From Devosia riboflavina (GTDB lineage Bacteria > Pseudomonadota > Alphaproteobacteria > Rhizobiales > Devosiaceae), in NCBI RefSeq assembly GCF_000743575.1, contig NZ_JQGC01000001.1, positions 310,001 to 374,000 on the forward strand: DNA of 64,000 nt. The letters run 5' to 3'. Made by a program: the position numbers and the translations under genes. Below the pieces are notes generated by a model. The model saw nothing but the letters and a program-made list of their open reading frames with translations. It was not told the origin of the DNA and made no database searches. Shown here in pieces: positions 42,781 to 51,409 of this stretch (the first letter of the stretch is position 1; every line of letters begins with the position of its first letter).

Positions 42781-44067
42781 GTGGAGCGTCGCACGCGGAT
42801 TTGGATGGGTCTGGGCACAGCCTTGCTCGTAGGCGGCGCAGGCGCGAATACCCCTGCAATTGCGCGGCAAAATCCCGGCCTGGAATCCGAAATCCAGCAG
42901 GCTCCCGCCTTGCAGCCGACCCGGCCGCGCATGCTCGTCGCCCAGGCGGAAGCATCAGGCGAAGGTGGTCCGGGCGAAGGCGGCGGCGCCGTGCTCGGCA
43001 CGATCACCGAATTCCGCCTCTCGACCAATGACCCCACGGCCTTTGCCTATGATGCCAAGAGCCAGGTGTCAGCCTATGCAGCCTTGGTCCATGACACCTA
43101 TGCCGCCACCAATGCAGCAGCCCAGGCGCTCAATGACGCCGTGGCGGCCCTGCAGGCTTCCCCGACCGACGAGACGCTCTCCGCCGCCCGCGCCGCCTGG
43201 CTTGCAGCGCGCGAAGCCTATCTCAAGACAGAAGCCTATCAGTTCTATGCCGGCCCGGTGGATATTCCCGCCATCTCGGCCGACGCCCCCGGCGGCCCGC
43301 TGCCGCGCCTCAATGGCTGGCCGGTCAACCCAGCCGTCATCGACGCTATCCTCGCGGACACGGCGCAATCGCTCAATTTCCGCGCCATTGCCCGGCTCAA
43401 CACCGTCGAACCGACGGTCAATATCACGACGGGCCTCCATGTCGCCGAATACCTGCTCTGGGGCGCCGATGGCGCCCTGCCGGCATCGGCCTTTGCTGGA
43501 GACGAGGGCACGCGCCGCGGCGAATACCTCGCTTCGGTGACCCGGCTCTTCGTCAATGATACCGGCGCCCTCGTCGCGGCGTGGGCGCCCGATGTCGGCA
43601 ACAATTATCGCGCCTCGGTCGAAAGCATGGACCAGCGCAATGCGCTTGGCCGGGCCTTTAACGGTATGACGGTGCTGATCGGCTACGAAATCCCGCTCCG
43701 CCGCATCGGTGCCGCGCTCTTCCCGGCCAATAAGAACTTTCAAGCCTCTCCCTTCAGCGACACGTCCGAAGTCGACAATGCAGCCTCCTTTGCCGGGGCA
43801 CAGGCGGTCTATTTCGAGAGTGGGCTCGACGCCCTGGTCAAGGCAACCAATGCCGACCTCGCCGCCAAGATCGAGGCAGGCTTTGCCCGCGCCTCCAAGG
43901 CTCTGGGCGCCATGGACGCGCCCTATGCGCGGTTCCTCGCCCCCGCTTCCGGCAGCCCGGAACGCGCCGCGGGAGAGGAAGCGGCCCGCGCCCTGACGGA
44001 TCTCGCGCGCGACCTGCGCCAGGCCGCCAACCAGCTTGGCGTGCTCGTCGTCGTACCCGGCATGTAG
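42781..44067 (+). CDS. Imelysin family iron-regulated protein
   Basis: A 428-residue imelysin-like (IrpA/ICMP-type) protein. A signal-like N-terminus (MERRTRIWMGLGTALLVGGAGA) precedes a low-complexity Gly/Glu stretch at ~58-70. The defining GxHxxE metal motif is Gly218-x-His220-x-x-Glu223 (TTGLHVAEYLLWG). It starts with GTG at 42781. Imelysins are periplasmic or envelope iron-handling proteins. It directly follows the iron boxes and begins an operon with the delta-60 protein and a cytochrome c. Confidence 0.85.
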   Translation: MERRTRIWMGLGTALLVGGAGANTPAIARQNPGLESEIQQAPALQPTRPRMLVAQAEASGEGGPGEGGGAVLGTITEFRLSTNDPTAFAYDAKSQVSAYAALVHDTYAATNAAAQALNDAVAALQASPTDETLSAARAAWLAAREAYLKTEAYQFYAGPVDIPAISADAPGGPLPRLNGWPVNPAVIDAILADTAQSLNFRAIARLNTVEPTVNITTGLHVAEYLLWGADGALPASAFAGDEGTRRGEYLASVTRLFVNDTGALVAAWAPDVGNNYRASVESMDQRNALGRAFNGMTVLIGYEIPLRRIGAALFPANKNFQASPFSDTSEVDNAASFAGAQAVYFESGLDALVKATNADLAAKIEAGFARASKALGAMDAPYARFLAPASGSPERAAGEEAARALTDLARDLRQAANQLGVLVVVPGM

Positions 44068-44165
44068 CCGGAAGAACAGATTTCGGCCGTCGGGCATTGG
44101 CCCGCCGGAGAAAACACAGGCCCGGATGTATCAGATCGCCTTCCCGGCTTAATTGGAGGACTTCA

Positions 44166-45608
44166 ATGCTTACCCGTAGCCTCATCATCCTTGGCACCGC
44201 GCTGATGGCCAGCACCGCCATGGCGCAGGATATCACCTCTTCGGTCGACTTCACCACCGACAAGGCCAATGACTTCCGCGGCCTCGCCTATGGCGTCGAC
44301 GGCAAGATCTATGTCTCGGGCCATGTGGGCAATCCCAGCGCCGAAACCGATCCGGCTTCGCACGTGATCGTCGGCCGCTTCAATGCCGATGGCACGCCCG
44401 ATACGGCCTTTGGCGAAGACGGTTTCGCCGAAGTCGACCTGCCCGGCGGCACGATCGAACAGTCCCTTGCCGTCGCCCCGCTCGCCAATGGCGACGTGGT
44501 TGCCGCCATCAATGCCAATGAAGAAGACGGCGGCATCTCGATCTATCTCGTGCGCTTCGACGCCACCGGCAAGCAGGTGACCGGCGATGCCTGGGGCGGC
44601 GAGACCGGCGCCCTCGAGGTCGTCTTCGGCTGGCCCAATGCCAATAACGACGCCTTCCCCGGCGTCGAGAACCCGCCCCAGGATACGGCCTGGGACCTCA
44701 AGGTCGACAATTCGAGCGGCGAAGAAAAGCTCATCGTCGCCGGCCACGGTTCGGCCGCCGAAGGCTCGGGCCGCACCGATGCCGACCGCTATGTGGTTCG
44801 CCTCCTCGCTGCCGACGGTTCGGTCGATGCCTCCTTCAATGGCGGCAAGCCCTTCACCTATCAGTCGGCCCAGACCTTTAACGAAGGCGGCCGCCGCGTC
44901 ACCCTCGGCGCCGATGGCTCGATCATGAGTGCCGGCTACACCAATCTCGGTGAAGCGCTGCGCAACCACATCATCCTGATCCATCTCAATCCCGATGGCT
45001 CGCTCGACGAAAATTTTGGCGGCTTTGTCTCTCCGCAGTCCTCGGCGGAAGCCGTTGGCCTCGCCGCCACCCCCGGCATTGCCATCTTCAATCCGCTGGT
45101 GGCCGATGGCGGCTTTGCCGAAGGCTATGCCGCGGTGCAGCTTTCCGACGGTAGCTGGGTGACGACCGGTTATGGCGGTGCCACCGCCGAAGCCACGCCC
45201 TCGACCCTGGGCTTCAAGACCACCGAGGCGCCCGATCTCGTTTCCTTCCGCGTCAAGGGCAAGGAACTCGACACCACCTGGGGCAGCAATGGCTCTGCCG
45301 TCGTGCAGTCCGAAGGCTTGACTGGCCTGAAGTCCGCCGAAGAACGCGGCCGTCTCCTCGTTGGCCTGCCCAATGACCGCACCCTGCATGTCGGCTATTT
45401 CGGCGGCATCCCGTCTGCCGTCGTGCTCGATAGCGCCGGCAAGCTCGATACATCAGTGAGCGAAGACGGCATCCTGGCTCTCCCGAACGACACCGTCTCC
45501 GCCCAGTTCTTCGGCGCTGCCGTGTCGCCCGATGGCAAGCATGTGGCCCTCACCACCAACAACAATGCCGGTGGCGCGCGTCTCGTGGTCCTCGACCTGC
45601 AGGAATAA
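44166..45608 (+). CDS. Exported delta-60-repeat (beta-propeller-like) protein
   Basis: A 480-residue exported protein. A signal peptide (residues 1-20, ending TAMAQ) is followed by recurring ~60-residue units with the patterns RFNADGTPDTAFGEDG, RLLAADGSVDASFNGG and HLNPDGSLDENFGG, the mark of delta-60 repeats. It is probably a secreted or periplasmic propeller without catalytic motifs. The start at 44166 has GGAGGA upstream. Its place between imelysin and cytochrome c suggests a binding or docking role in iron handling, which is inference. Confidence 0.8.
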   Translation: MLTRSLIILGTALMASTAMAQDITSSVDFTTDKANDFRGLAYGVDGKIYVSGHVGNPSAETDPASHVIVGRFNADGTPDTAFGEDGFAEVDLPGGTIEQSLAVAPLANGDVVAAINANEEDGGISIYLVRFDATGKQVTGDAWGGETGALEVVFGWPNANNDAFPGVENPPQDTAWDLKVDNSSGEEKLIVAGHGSAAEGSGRTDADRYVVRLLAADGSVDASFNGGKPFTYQSAQTFNEGGRRVTLGADGSIMSAGYTNLGEALRNHIILIHLNPDGSLDENFGGFVSPQSSAEAVGLAATPGIAIFNPLVADGGFAEGYAAVQLSDGSWVTTGYGGATAEATPSTLGFKTTEAPDLVSFRVKGKELDTTWGSNGSAVVQSEGLTGLKSAEERGRLLVGLPNDRTLHVGYFGGIPSAVVLDSAGKLDTSVSEDGILALPNDTVSAQFFGAAVSPDGKHVALTTNNNAGGARLVVLDLQE

Positions 45609-45628
45609 GCCAATAAGATCTGACAAGG

Positions 45629-45650
45629 TGGGCGGCCATTTGGCCGCCCA
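45629..45650 (+). terminator. Hairpin between the delta-60 and cytochrome c genes
   Basis: TGGGCGGCC (45629-45637) pairs perfectly with GGCCGCCCA (45642-45650) across an ATTT loop, followed by TTTCATATTT. It looks like a weak terminator or attenuator 20 bases after the delta-60 stop and would lower cytochrome expression relative to upstream genes. Confidence 0.55.
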
Positions 45651-45672
45651 TTTCATATTTGGACGAGAGAAC

Positions 45673-46035
45673 ATGAAGACATATCAGCGCCTGGCCCTGG
45701 TGCTTGCCACTCTTCTCGCCCCGGCCCTGCCGGGCTTTGCCGAGGACACGGCCCCGTCCACCCCGACATCGCTTGCCGAAACCATTGCCCTTGGCGAGCC
45801 GATCTATATCCGCCGCTGCCAGGAATGCCATGGCGCCAAAGGCGGCGGCTTCGTCGGCCCAAAGCTCTCGGGCAACCAGCGCCTCGCCAATGCCGAATTC
45901 GTCATCCGCCAGATCACCAATGGCAGCGCCGATATGCCCGCCTTCGGCAAGCGCCTGACCCCGGAAGAACTTCTGGCCGTCGGCACCTATGTCCGCAATT
46001 CCTGGGACAACAGCTTCGGCGCGTTCACCGAGTGA
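45673..46035 (+). CDS. Periplasmic class I cytochrome c
   Basis: A 120-residue exported cytochrome. The signal peptide is residues 1-23 (ending PGFAE), the haem site is Cys49-x-x-Cys52-His53 (CQECH), and Met88 (ADMPAFG) is the likely axial ligand. It is a small single-haem electron carrier. As the third gene after the iron boxes it may change the redox state of iron at the envelope, paired with the imelysin; no oxidase partner is adjacent. Confidence 0.87.
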   Translation: MKTYQRLALVLATLLAPALPGFAEDTAPSTPTSLAETIALGEPIYIRRCQECHGAKGGGFVGPKLSGNQRLANAEFVIRQITNGSADMPAFGKRLTPEELLAVGTYVRNSWDNSFGAFTE

Positions 46036-46176
46036 CGGCTGCCCTCGGGCAAAGGCGAAGGATTTTCTCTATCCTCCATCATTGTCGAAAAGAGGCTGCA
46101 GAATCGGTGCTGAAAACGCAATCGACAATGTCTATAAATTGACTAGGGTTTCATCTCTCAAACCGAGGTGATCCCC

Positions 46177-46326
46177 ATGACAGCCATCGAGACCGGTAAT
46201 CTCCGAATTCTCACCAGCGCCCGCTCGGCCTTTCATCGGCGCGCGGTCGAGTGGCTCGTGCTCGCGGCAGCGAGCGTGGCGTTCCTCTTCTCACTCGGCA
46301 TCGCCTTCGGCCTCATCAGCGGCTGA
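46177..46326 (+). CDS. 49-residue single-helix membrane protein
   Basis: A short gene starting at ATG 46177 behind GAGGTG (46165-46170). The product begins MTAIETGNLRIL and has one hydrophobic segment (residues ~25-48, WLVLAAASVAFLFSLGIAFG) after a basic patch (HRRAVEW), so it is probably an inner-membrane protein with its N-terminus inside. It ends 21 bases before the luciferase-like monooxygenase gene on the same strand. No family is recognised. Confidence 0.55.
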   Translation: MTAIETGNLRILTSARSAFHRRAVEWLVLAAASVAFLFSLGIAFGLISG

Positions 46327-46347
46327 GCCAGTCTCCAGGAGTTTTGG

Positions 46348-47448
46348 ATGGCAGCGGAATTCATCGGTCACACCTCCAATCGCGAGGGGTCCGACATCGT
46401 CCCCACGACGGGTCCCGTCATCGACAAGACCTATATTCGCAACCACGTACAGGCAGCCGAGGCAGCGGGCATTGATCGCCTGCTGATCGGACAGTTCGCC
46501 CAGTGGCCGGACAATAACCAGATCGCCGCCTATGTCTTCGGCAAGACCGAACGCATTGGCGCCCTCCTTGCCCACCGCCCCGGTCTGATGGCGCCGACGC
46601 TTGGCGCACGGCAATTGGCGACGCTCGACCAGTTTTCCGAAGGCCGCGTCTGGGTCCACATCATCACCGGTGGCTCCGATGCCGACCAGGCCCGCGACGG
46701 CGATTTCGAAGACCACGATACCCGCTACGCCCGCACCGACGAATATATCGAAGTGCTCAAGAAGGTCTGGGAAAGCGACGCCCCTTTCGACCACGAAGGG
46801 CGCTTCTACAAGTTCAAGGGCGCCTTCAGCCAGGTAAAGCCGTTCCAGAAGCCGTGCATTCCCATTTCCTTCGGCGGCTCCTCGGATGCGGCGATTGCTG
46901 TCGCCGGAAAACATGCCGATATCTATGCGCTCTGGGGAGAGCCGCTCGACGGCACCCGCGAAACCATCGCCAAGGTCCGCGCCGCCGCCGCCGCCAATGG
47001 CCGCGACCCATCGGAAATCCGCTTCACCCTCGCCTTCCGCACCATCGTCGCCGAAACCGAGGATGAGGCTTGGTCCAATGCTGCCGATATCCTCGAAAAG
47101 GTGAAGGCAGGCGTCGCCCGGCAGGCCGGCGGCAATGGCGAAAAACTCCCAAGCAATGTCGGCTCGGTGCGCCTGCGCGAGGCCGCCAAGCGCGGAAAAG
47201 TGCTCGACAAGCGGCTCTGGACCGAAGTGGCGGAAGCGAGCGGCGCCGGCGGCAATTCCACCGCCTTGGTCGGCACGCCCGAACAGGTCGCCGAAGCCAT
47301 GCTCGACTATTACGACGCCGGCATTTCCAATTTCCTCGTCCGCGGCTTCTACCCCACGGCAGACACGGTCACCTATGGCCGCGATGTCGTGCCGCTGGTC
47401 AAGGCCGGCATTGCAGAGCGCGAAGCCCGCAAGGTTGCAGCAGAATGA
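46348..47448 (+). CDS. LLM class flavin-dependent monooxygenase
   Basis: A 366-residue luciferase-like TIM-barrel protein close to the SsuD/nitrilotriacetate monooxygenase group: TTGPVIDKTYIRNHVQAAE, LAHRPGLMAPTLGARQLATLDQ, IITGGSDADQARDGDF and ISFGGSSDAAI. It uses reduced flavin and oxygen to attack C-S or C-N bonds; no flavin reductase is adjacent, so reduced flavin must come from elsewhere. Its end overlaps the amidohydrolase gene by four bases. Confidence 0.87.
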   Translation: MAAEFIGHTSNREGSDIVPTTGPVIDKTYIRNHVQAAEAAGIDRLLIGQFAQWPDNNQIAAYVFGKTERIGALLAHRPGLMAPTLGARQLATLDQFSEGRVWVHIITGGSDADQARDGDFEDHDTRYARTDEYIEVLKKVWESDAPFDHEGRFYKFKGAFSQVKPFQKPCIPISFGGSSDAAIAVAGKHADIYALWGEPLDGTRETIAKVRAAAAANGRDPSEIRFTLAFRTIVAETEDEAWSNAADILEKVKAGVARQAGGNGEKLPSNVGSVRLREAAKRGKVLDKRLWTEVAEASGAGGNSTALVGTPEQVAEAMLDYYDAGISNFLVRGFYPTADTVTYGRDVVPLVKAGIAEREARKVAAE

Positions 47449-48398
47449 GCACTCCCCTCGATATCGTCGACATCCACACCCATCTCTGGCCACCTGCTTG
47501 GGGCCCCGGTGGCAAATTCGCAAAACCTGCCGGCGGATTCTCGCCGGAAATCTACCGCAAGATCACCACGCCCGCGGCGCTGGTCGATGAGTTCAAATCC
47601 GCCGGCGTTTCGCTCGCCGTCGTCACCGCCACCGTGGAAAGCCTTTTTGGCGCCGAGGGCCCGGTGGATTTTGCCGGCCTCCGCGAAGCCAATGACTGGC
47701 TGGCGCGTCTCGTAGCAGCCGAACCCTCACTGGCAGCCTTCGCCGTCACCGATGTTTTTGCGGGTGAAGAAGGCGCCGAAGAAGCCGAACGCGCTATCGT
47801 GGAACTCGGCCTTTCCGGCCTCGTCATCGACTCCTCGCGCAATGGGAAATTCCTCGCCGATCCTTCGGCCCGGCCAACCCTTGAAGTCGCCGCCCGTCAT
47901 CGCGTCCCGGTATTCGTCCATCCGGTCGCCCATCCCAATTCCGAGGTGCTGATCGCAGGCGCTGGCATGCTGGGCAATTCGCTCGGCCGCGGCCTGATGA
48001 ATGGCGTCGCTTTCCTCTCCATCATCCAGTCCAGCATCCTCGATGACCTGCCGGACCTGCACCTGATCTTCGCCACCCTCGGCCTCGGCGGCATCGTCCA
48101 GGCGGCACGCGGCGGCATTTATGGTCGCACGGAACGCCAGAAGCAGCCGCGCCCGAACATCTACTTCGACACTATGGGCGCCGATCCCGCCATCGTCCGT
48201 ACCCTCACCGGCTTTTTCGGTGCCGACCGCGTGCTGGCCGGCACCGACTGGCCGATCCTGCCGGCCCTGCAAGCCGAAAGTCTTGCCACGAGCCTCGCCG
48301 AAGCCGGGCTCAACGAGGCCGAGCAGCGCCTGGTCGCGGGCGGCAATGCGCGTCGCCTGCTCTCCCTGCGCGCAGCAAAGGCTGAAGCCGCGGAGTAG
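47445..48398 (+). CDS. Amidohydrolase family protein (ACMSD-like)
   Basis: A 317-residue metal-dependent amidohydrolase_2/decarboxylase-type barrel. His11-x-His13 (VDIHTHLW) binds metal, with a further His in VFVHPVAHP and the catalytic Asp in LAGTDWP. Related enzymes decarboxylate aromatic acids or hydrolyse lactones. It is translationally coupled to the monooxygenase (ATGA), so the two probably act in sequence. The stop codon lies in the loop of a strong hairpin. Confidence 0.85.
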   Translation: MSTPLDIVDIHTHLWPPAWGPGGKFAKPAGGFSPEIYRKITTPAALVDEFKSAGVSLAVVTATVESLFGAEGPVDFAGLREANDWLARLVAAEPSLAAFAVTDVFAGEEGAEEAERAIVELGLSGLVIDSSRNGKFLADPSARPTLEVAARHRVPVFVHPVAHPNSEVLIAGAGMLGNSLGRGLMNGVAFLSIIQSSILDDLPDLHLIFATLGLGGIVQAARGGIYGRTERQKQPRPNIYFDTMGADPAIVRTLTGFFGADRVLAGTDWPILPALQAESLATSLAEAGLNEAEQRLVAGGNARRLLSLRAAKAEAAE

Positions 48399-48409
48399 TT
48401 CCGCGGCTT
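48385..48409 (+). terminator. Hairpin enclosing the amidohydrolase stop codon
   Basis: AAGCCGCGGA (48385-48394) pairs perfectly with TCCGCGGCTT (48400-48409) over a five-base loop that contains the TAG stop. There is no T run, so termination would be incomplete. Confidence 0.45.
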
Positions 48410-48415
48410 GCCTGC

Positions 48416-48461
48416 CGGACGAATTGACTGTAAATTTCTCGCATGAATTACAATTCGTCCG
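48416..48461. promoter_or_regulatory. 11-bp inverted repeat spanning the AraC start codon
   Basis: CGGACGAATTG (48416-48426) and CAATTCGTCCG (48451-48461) are perfect inverted copies 24 bases apart, with the ATG of the AraC gene (48443) between them. A similar CCGGACGAACTG occurs at 49380-49391 before the MFS gene. They may be AraC binding sites or a translational hairpin. Confidence 0.45.
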
Positions 48462-49411
48462 TCACCTCCGATGCGCTGAGCGAAGTCCTGCAGGATTTTC
48501 GCTTGAGCGGCGTCAATTATGGCCGCTGCGAACTGCGCCATCCCTGGAGCATCAGCTTCCCCAAGCAACCCCTGCTGCGGTTCCATTTCGTCAGCAAGGG
48601 CCCCTGCTGGGTGCATACGGAGGCCGAGGGCTGGCAGGAACTCGGCGCGGGCGACCTCATCCTGCTTCCACAGGGCGTCGAGCATCGTCTCGCGAGCTCC
48701 CCCAACGTCACCGAAAATTCCCTGTCGGCCTGCCAGGTCACCGGCCACGGCGGCAATGTCTGCGAGGTGGTGCAAGAGGGCGATGGTGACATCAGCATGA
48801 TCTTCTGCGGCTCCATGGCGCTCGGCGCCTATGCGCTGCATCCGCTGATCAGCCTCATGCCGTCGATCATCCGCGGCTGCGATGTCGCGACCCACGACCC
48901 CATGGTCAATCCGCTGCTCGAAGCCATGGCCATTGAAGCGAGCCAACCCCGCATGGGCAGCGCCACCATTCTCTCGCGCATGGCCGACCTGCTCACCGCA
49001 AGGCTTATCCGCTGCTGGGTGAAAAGCCACGACACCTCCGCCACCGGCTGGCTCGCCGCCATCCGCGATCCCCATATCGGCCGCGCTTTGGTCGCCATGC
49101 ATCGCGCACCCGGCGCCAATTGGACGCTGGAAACTCTTGCCGGCACCGCCGGCCAATCGCGCTCCATTTTCGCCGAGCGTTTTAGTGCCATCCTCGGCGA
49201 AGGCGCCGCCCGCTATTTGACGCGCCTCCGCATGCAATTGGCGCAGGAATGGCTGGCGCAAAACGGCATGCCTGTCGCCGAAGTGGCCTCAAAACTGGGC
49301 TATGAATCCGAAGCCAGTTTCGCCCGCGCCTTCAAGCGCGTCACCAGCGCCTCTCCCGGCGCGGTCCGCCGCAGCGCTTCCGGACGAACTGATATGGAAT
49401 TCGGATTTTAG
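48443..49411 (+). CDS. AraC family regulator
   Basis: A 322-residue regulator with an N-terminal cupin effector domain (WSISFPKQPLLRFHFVSKG, GAGDLILLPQGVEHRL) and a C-terminal double helix-turn-helix (residues ~215-315, with VAEVASKLGYESEASFARAFKRV). It follows the amidohydrolase by 44 bases and precedes an MFS pump by 58 bases on the same strand, so it likely controls the pump and perhaps itself. No clear ribosome binding site precedes the ATG. Confidence 0.88.
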   Translation: MNYNSSVTSDALSEVLQDFRLSGVNYGRCELRHPWSISFPKQPLLRFHFVSKGPCWVHTEAEGWQELGAGDLILLPQGVEHRLASSPNVTENSLSACQVTGHGGNVCEVVQEGDGDISMIFCGSMALGAYALHPLISLMPSIIRGCDVATHDPMVNPLLEAMAIEASQPRMGSATILSRMADLLTARLIRCWVKSHDTSATGWLAAIRDPHIGRALVAMHRAPGANWTLETLAGTAGQSRSIFAERFSAILGEGAARYLTRLRMQLAQEWLAQNGMPVAEVASKLGYESEASFARAFKRVTSASPGAVRRSASGRTDMEFGF

Positions 49412-49469
49412 GACACATATCGTCTTTTCGATCCTGTCTATGAACGTCTCCCGATTTGGAGACCTCTTC

Positions 49470-50675
49470 ATGACTGACACTTCGATTTCAGCGGGCCTCG
49501 CCGCCGACACATCCGTCTCGACCGGCTGGAGCGCCAAGACCTGGCTCGCCATGCTCGGCATGCTCGCCACCAGTTTTGCGCTGGTCTCGGCCGAATTCCT
49601 CCCCGCCGGCCTTCTCACCCCCATGGCCCGCGACCTCGGCATCAGCGAAGGAACTGCTGGCCAGGTGGTCACGGTCACCGCCATGGTCGGCGCCCTCGCC
49701 GCCCTCTTCAGCAATGTCCTCATCGGCCGGATCAACCGCAAGGCGGTGCTGGTCGGGCTCAGCGCCCTTGCCATCGCCTCCAACCTGCTCGCCACTTTTG
49801 CTACCGATTTCTGGGTACTGCTGATCGGCCGCGCCGGCCTCGGTATTGCGCTCAGCGCCTTCTGGGCCCTCTCCGTCGCCGTTGTCGCCCGGCTCGTCGG
49901 CACCGGCGCCATCGGCCGCGGCACCGCCATGGTCAGCCTTGGCGTTTCCCTCGCCACCATCGCCGCCCCCTCCATGGGCGCCCTGATCGGCGATTGGCTC
50001 GGCTGGCGCAGCGCCATGGGTCTCACCGCCGCCCTCTCTGGCCTCGCCCTCGTCCTGCAGCTTATCGGCCTCCCCAGCATGCCTGCCTCGGCCGGCAACA
50101 GCATGGGAGACATGGTTCGCCTGCTAAAACGCCGCGGCGTGCAGCTCGGCATGCTCGCCATTATCCTGCTCATGGCCGGCCACATGACCGGTTCGGTCTA
50201 TGTGCGCCCCTTCCTCGAACAGGTGACCGGCCTTGAAACCGGCATGATCGCCCTCGTGCTCGCCGGCTTCGGCGCCGCCGCGGTGCTGGGCACGGTTGCC
50301 GGCGGCAAACTGGCCGATATCGACGCCAGCCGCGCCCTCGCCACCACCGGCGGCATCATGGCCCTGGCCGCGCTCGCCCTCGTCCTTTGGGGCAATCAGA
50401 TCGCCGCCGCCTTCACCTTCGCAGCGCTCTGGGGTTTTGCCTTCGGCATGGCGCCCGTCGCCCTCCAAGCTAACCTTTCGCGCTCGGCCACCGATGCGCT
50501 GGAAAGCTCCGGCAGCCTGATGGTGGTCTCCTTCCAGGTCGCCATCATGACCGGCGCTCTGGTCGGCGGCTATATCGTCGACACCTATTCGGCGGTTGCC
50601 AACCTCATGGTCACGGCCCTATTGGCCGGGCTCACGCTGGTCCTGGCACTGCTCCAGCCCAAGCCCAAGCGCTGA
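49470..50675 (+). CDS. MFS transporter (DHA1-type efflux)
   Basis: A 401-residue twelve-helix major facilitator. Helix 1 (KTWLAMLGMLATSFALVSAEFLPAGLL) with GLLTPMARDLGISEGTAGQ is typical of AraJ/PbuE/YdhP-like efflux pumps. The start at 49470 has GGAG upstream; an ATG at 49440 would add ten residues. It follows the AraC regulator and ends in a good terminator. The exported compound is unknown. Confidence 0.85.
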   Translation: MTDTSISAGLAADTSVSTGWSAKTWLAMLGMLATSFALVSAEFLPAGLLTPMARDLGISEGTAGQVVTVTAMVGALAALFSNVLIGRINRKAVLVGLSALAIASNLLATFATDFWVLLIGRAGLGIALSAFWALSVAVVARLVGTGAIGRGTAMVSLGVSLATIAAPSMGALIGDWLGWRSAMGLTAALSGLALVLQLIGLPSMPASAGNSMGDMVRLLKRRGVQLGMLAIILLMAGHMTGSVYVRPFLEQVTGLETGMIALVLAGFGAAAVLGTVAGGKLADIDASRALATTGGIMALAALALVLWGNQIAAAFTFAALWGFAFGMAPVALQANLSRSATDALESSGSLMVVSFQVAIMTGALVGGYIVDTYSAVANLMVTALLAGLTLVLALLQPKPKR

Positions 50676-50681
50676 CAAAAC

Positions 50682-50709
50682 AAAGCCGCCCCTCAAAGGG
50701 CGGCTTTTT
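50682..50709 (+). terminator. Rho-independent terminator
   Basis: AAAGCCGCCC (50682-50691) pairs with GGGCGGCTTT (50698-50707) around a six-base loop and continues into TTTTT. It can act in both directions and separates the MFS gene from the convergent TetR gene. Confidence 0.85.
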
Positions 50710-50731
50710 CAAACGTGCACGTCACCAGTGC

Positions 50732-51382
50732 CTATCTCTGCCTTGAAGCAAATGCCCGCAAAAAGGTGCGAACCCCAGTCGCGGCGGCCTTCTGCACCGC
50801 CTCCCGCGACGGACGCACGCAAGGCCCCTGGGCCGTCGGCAGATCCGCCGAAATCAGCGCCACAAAATGCCGGGCCGCCACACTGGCATCGTCGAGTTCA
50901 AGATAGCCATTGGCCGCGAGACGGGCAAAGCAGCCCGCAATGATCGGCCAGTCCTGCCCCGGCCCATAGGCCTGCCAGGTCTGCAGCAATTCCGGATACC
51001 GCCCCGATTCGCGTTCGAGCAGCCAACGCAGCGCGCGGCCATCAATGTCGCACATGCACGGATCCAAGAGCCGCACCGCAAATTCGGTCAGCGCCGCCTC
51101 GACATCATCCGGCCGATCCGGAAACGTCGCCACCGCCGCCATCAATGAGGCACTGGAGCGCGCCGTCACGTCGCGGATAACAGCGATGACCAATTGTTCC
51201 TTGTCGCCCAGATGGTTGTAGACCGTCTGGCGGGAAACGCCCGCATCGGCCGCGATGGCGTCGATGCTGATGGCATTGAGCCCATCGCGCACCACCGCAC
51301 GCTTGGCCGCGTCGAGAATGGCACGCAGCTTTCCAGTAGCCTGCGGTACAAAGGGCGGCGGGGCGAAGTCGATCGTGGACAT
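50732..51382 (-). CDS. TetR family regulator
   Basis: A 216-residue TetR regulator with the helix-turn-helix ISIDAIAADAGVSRQTVYNHLGDKE at residues ~40-65 and a C-terminal ligand domain of the TetR_C-type used by drug-pump repressors. The ATG at 51382 gives MSTIDFAPPP; one at 51400 would add six residues. It is divergent from a Bcr/CflA-type pump with two operator-like sites between them, the usual arrangement for ligand-induced efflux. Confidence 0.87.
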   Translation of the reverse strand: MSTIDFAPPPFVPQATGKLRAILDAAKRAVVRDGLNAISIDAIAADAGVSRQTVYNHLGDKEQLVIAVIRDVTARSSASLMAAVATFPDRPDDVEAALTEFAVRLLDPCMCDIDGRALRWLLERESGRYPELLQTWQAYGPGQDWPIIAGCFARLAANGYLELDDASVAARHFVALISADLPTAQGPCVRPSREAVQKAAATGVRTFLRAFASRQR

Positions 51383-51409
51383 GCAGAAACCATAGCCCAT
51401 CCAGTAAAA

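Noticed and set aside
39419..42832. Plus-strand open frame of 1137 codons across the iron importer operon
   Set aside because: It is an antisense shadow of fbpB, fbpA and piuC, each of which has full family motifs. The residue composition (Arg/His/Gln/Gly-rich) is typical of antisense frames in GC-rich DNA.
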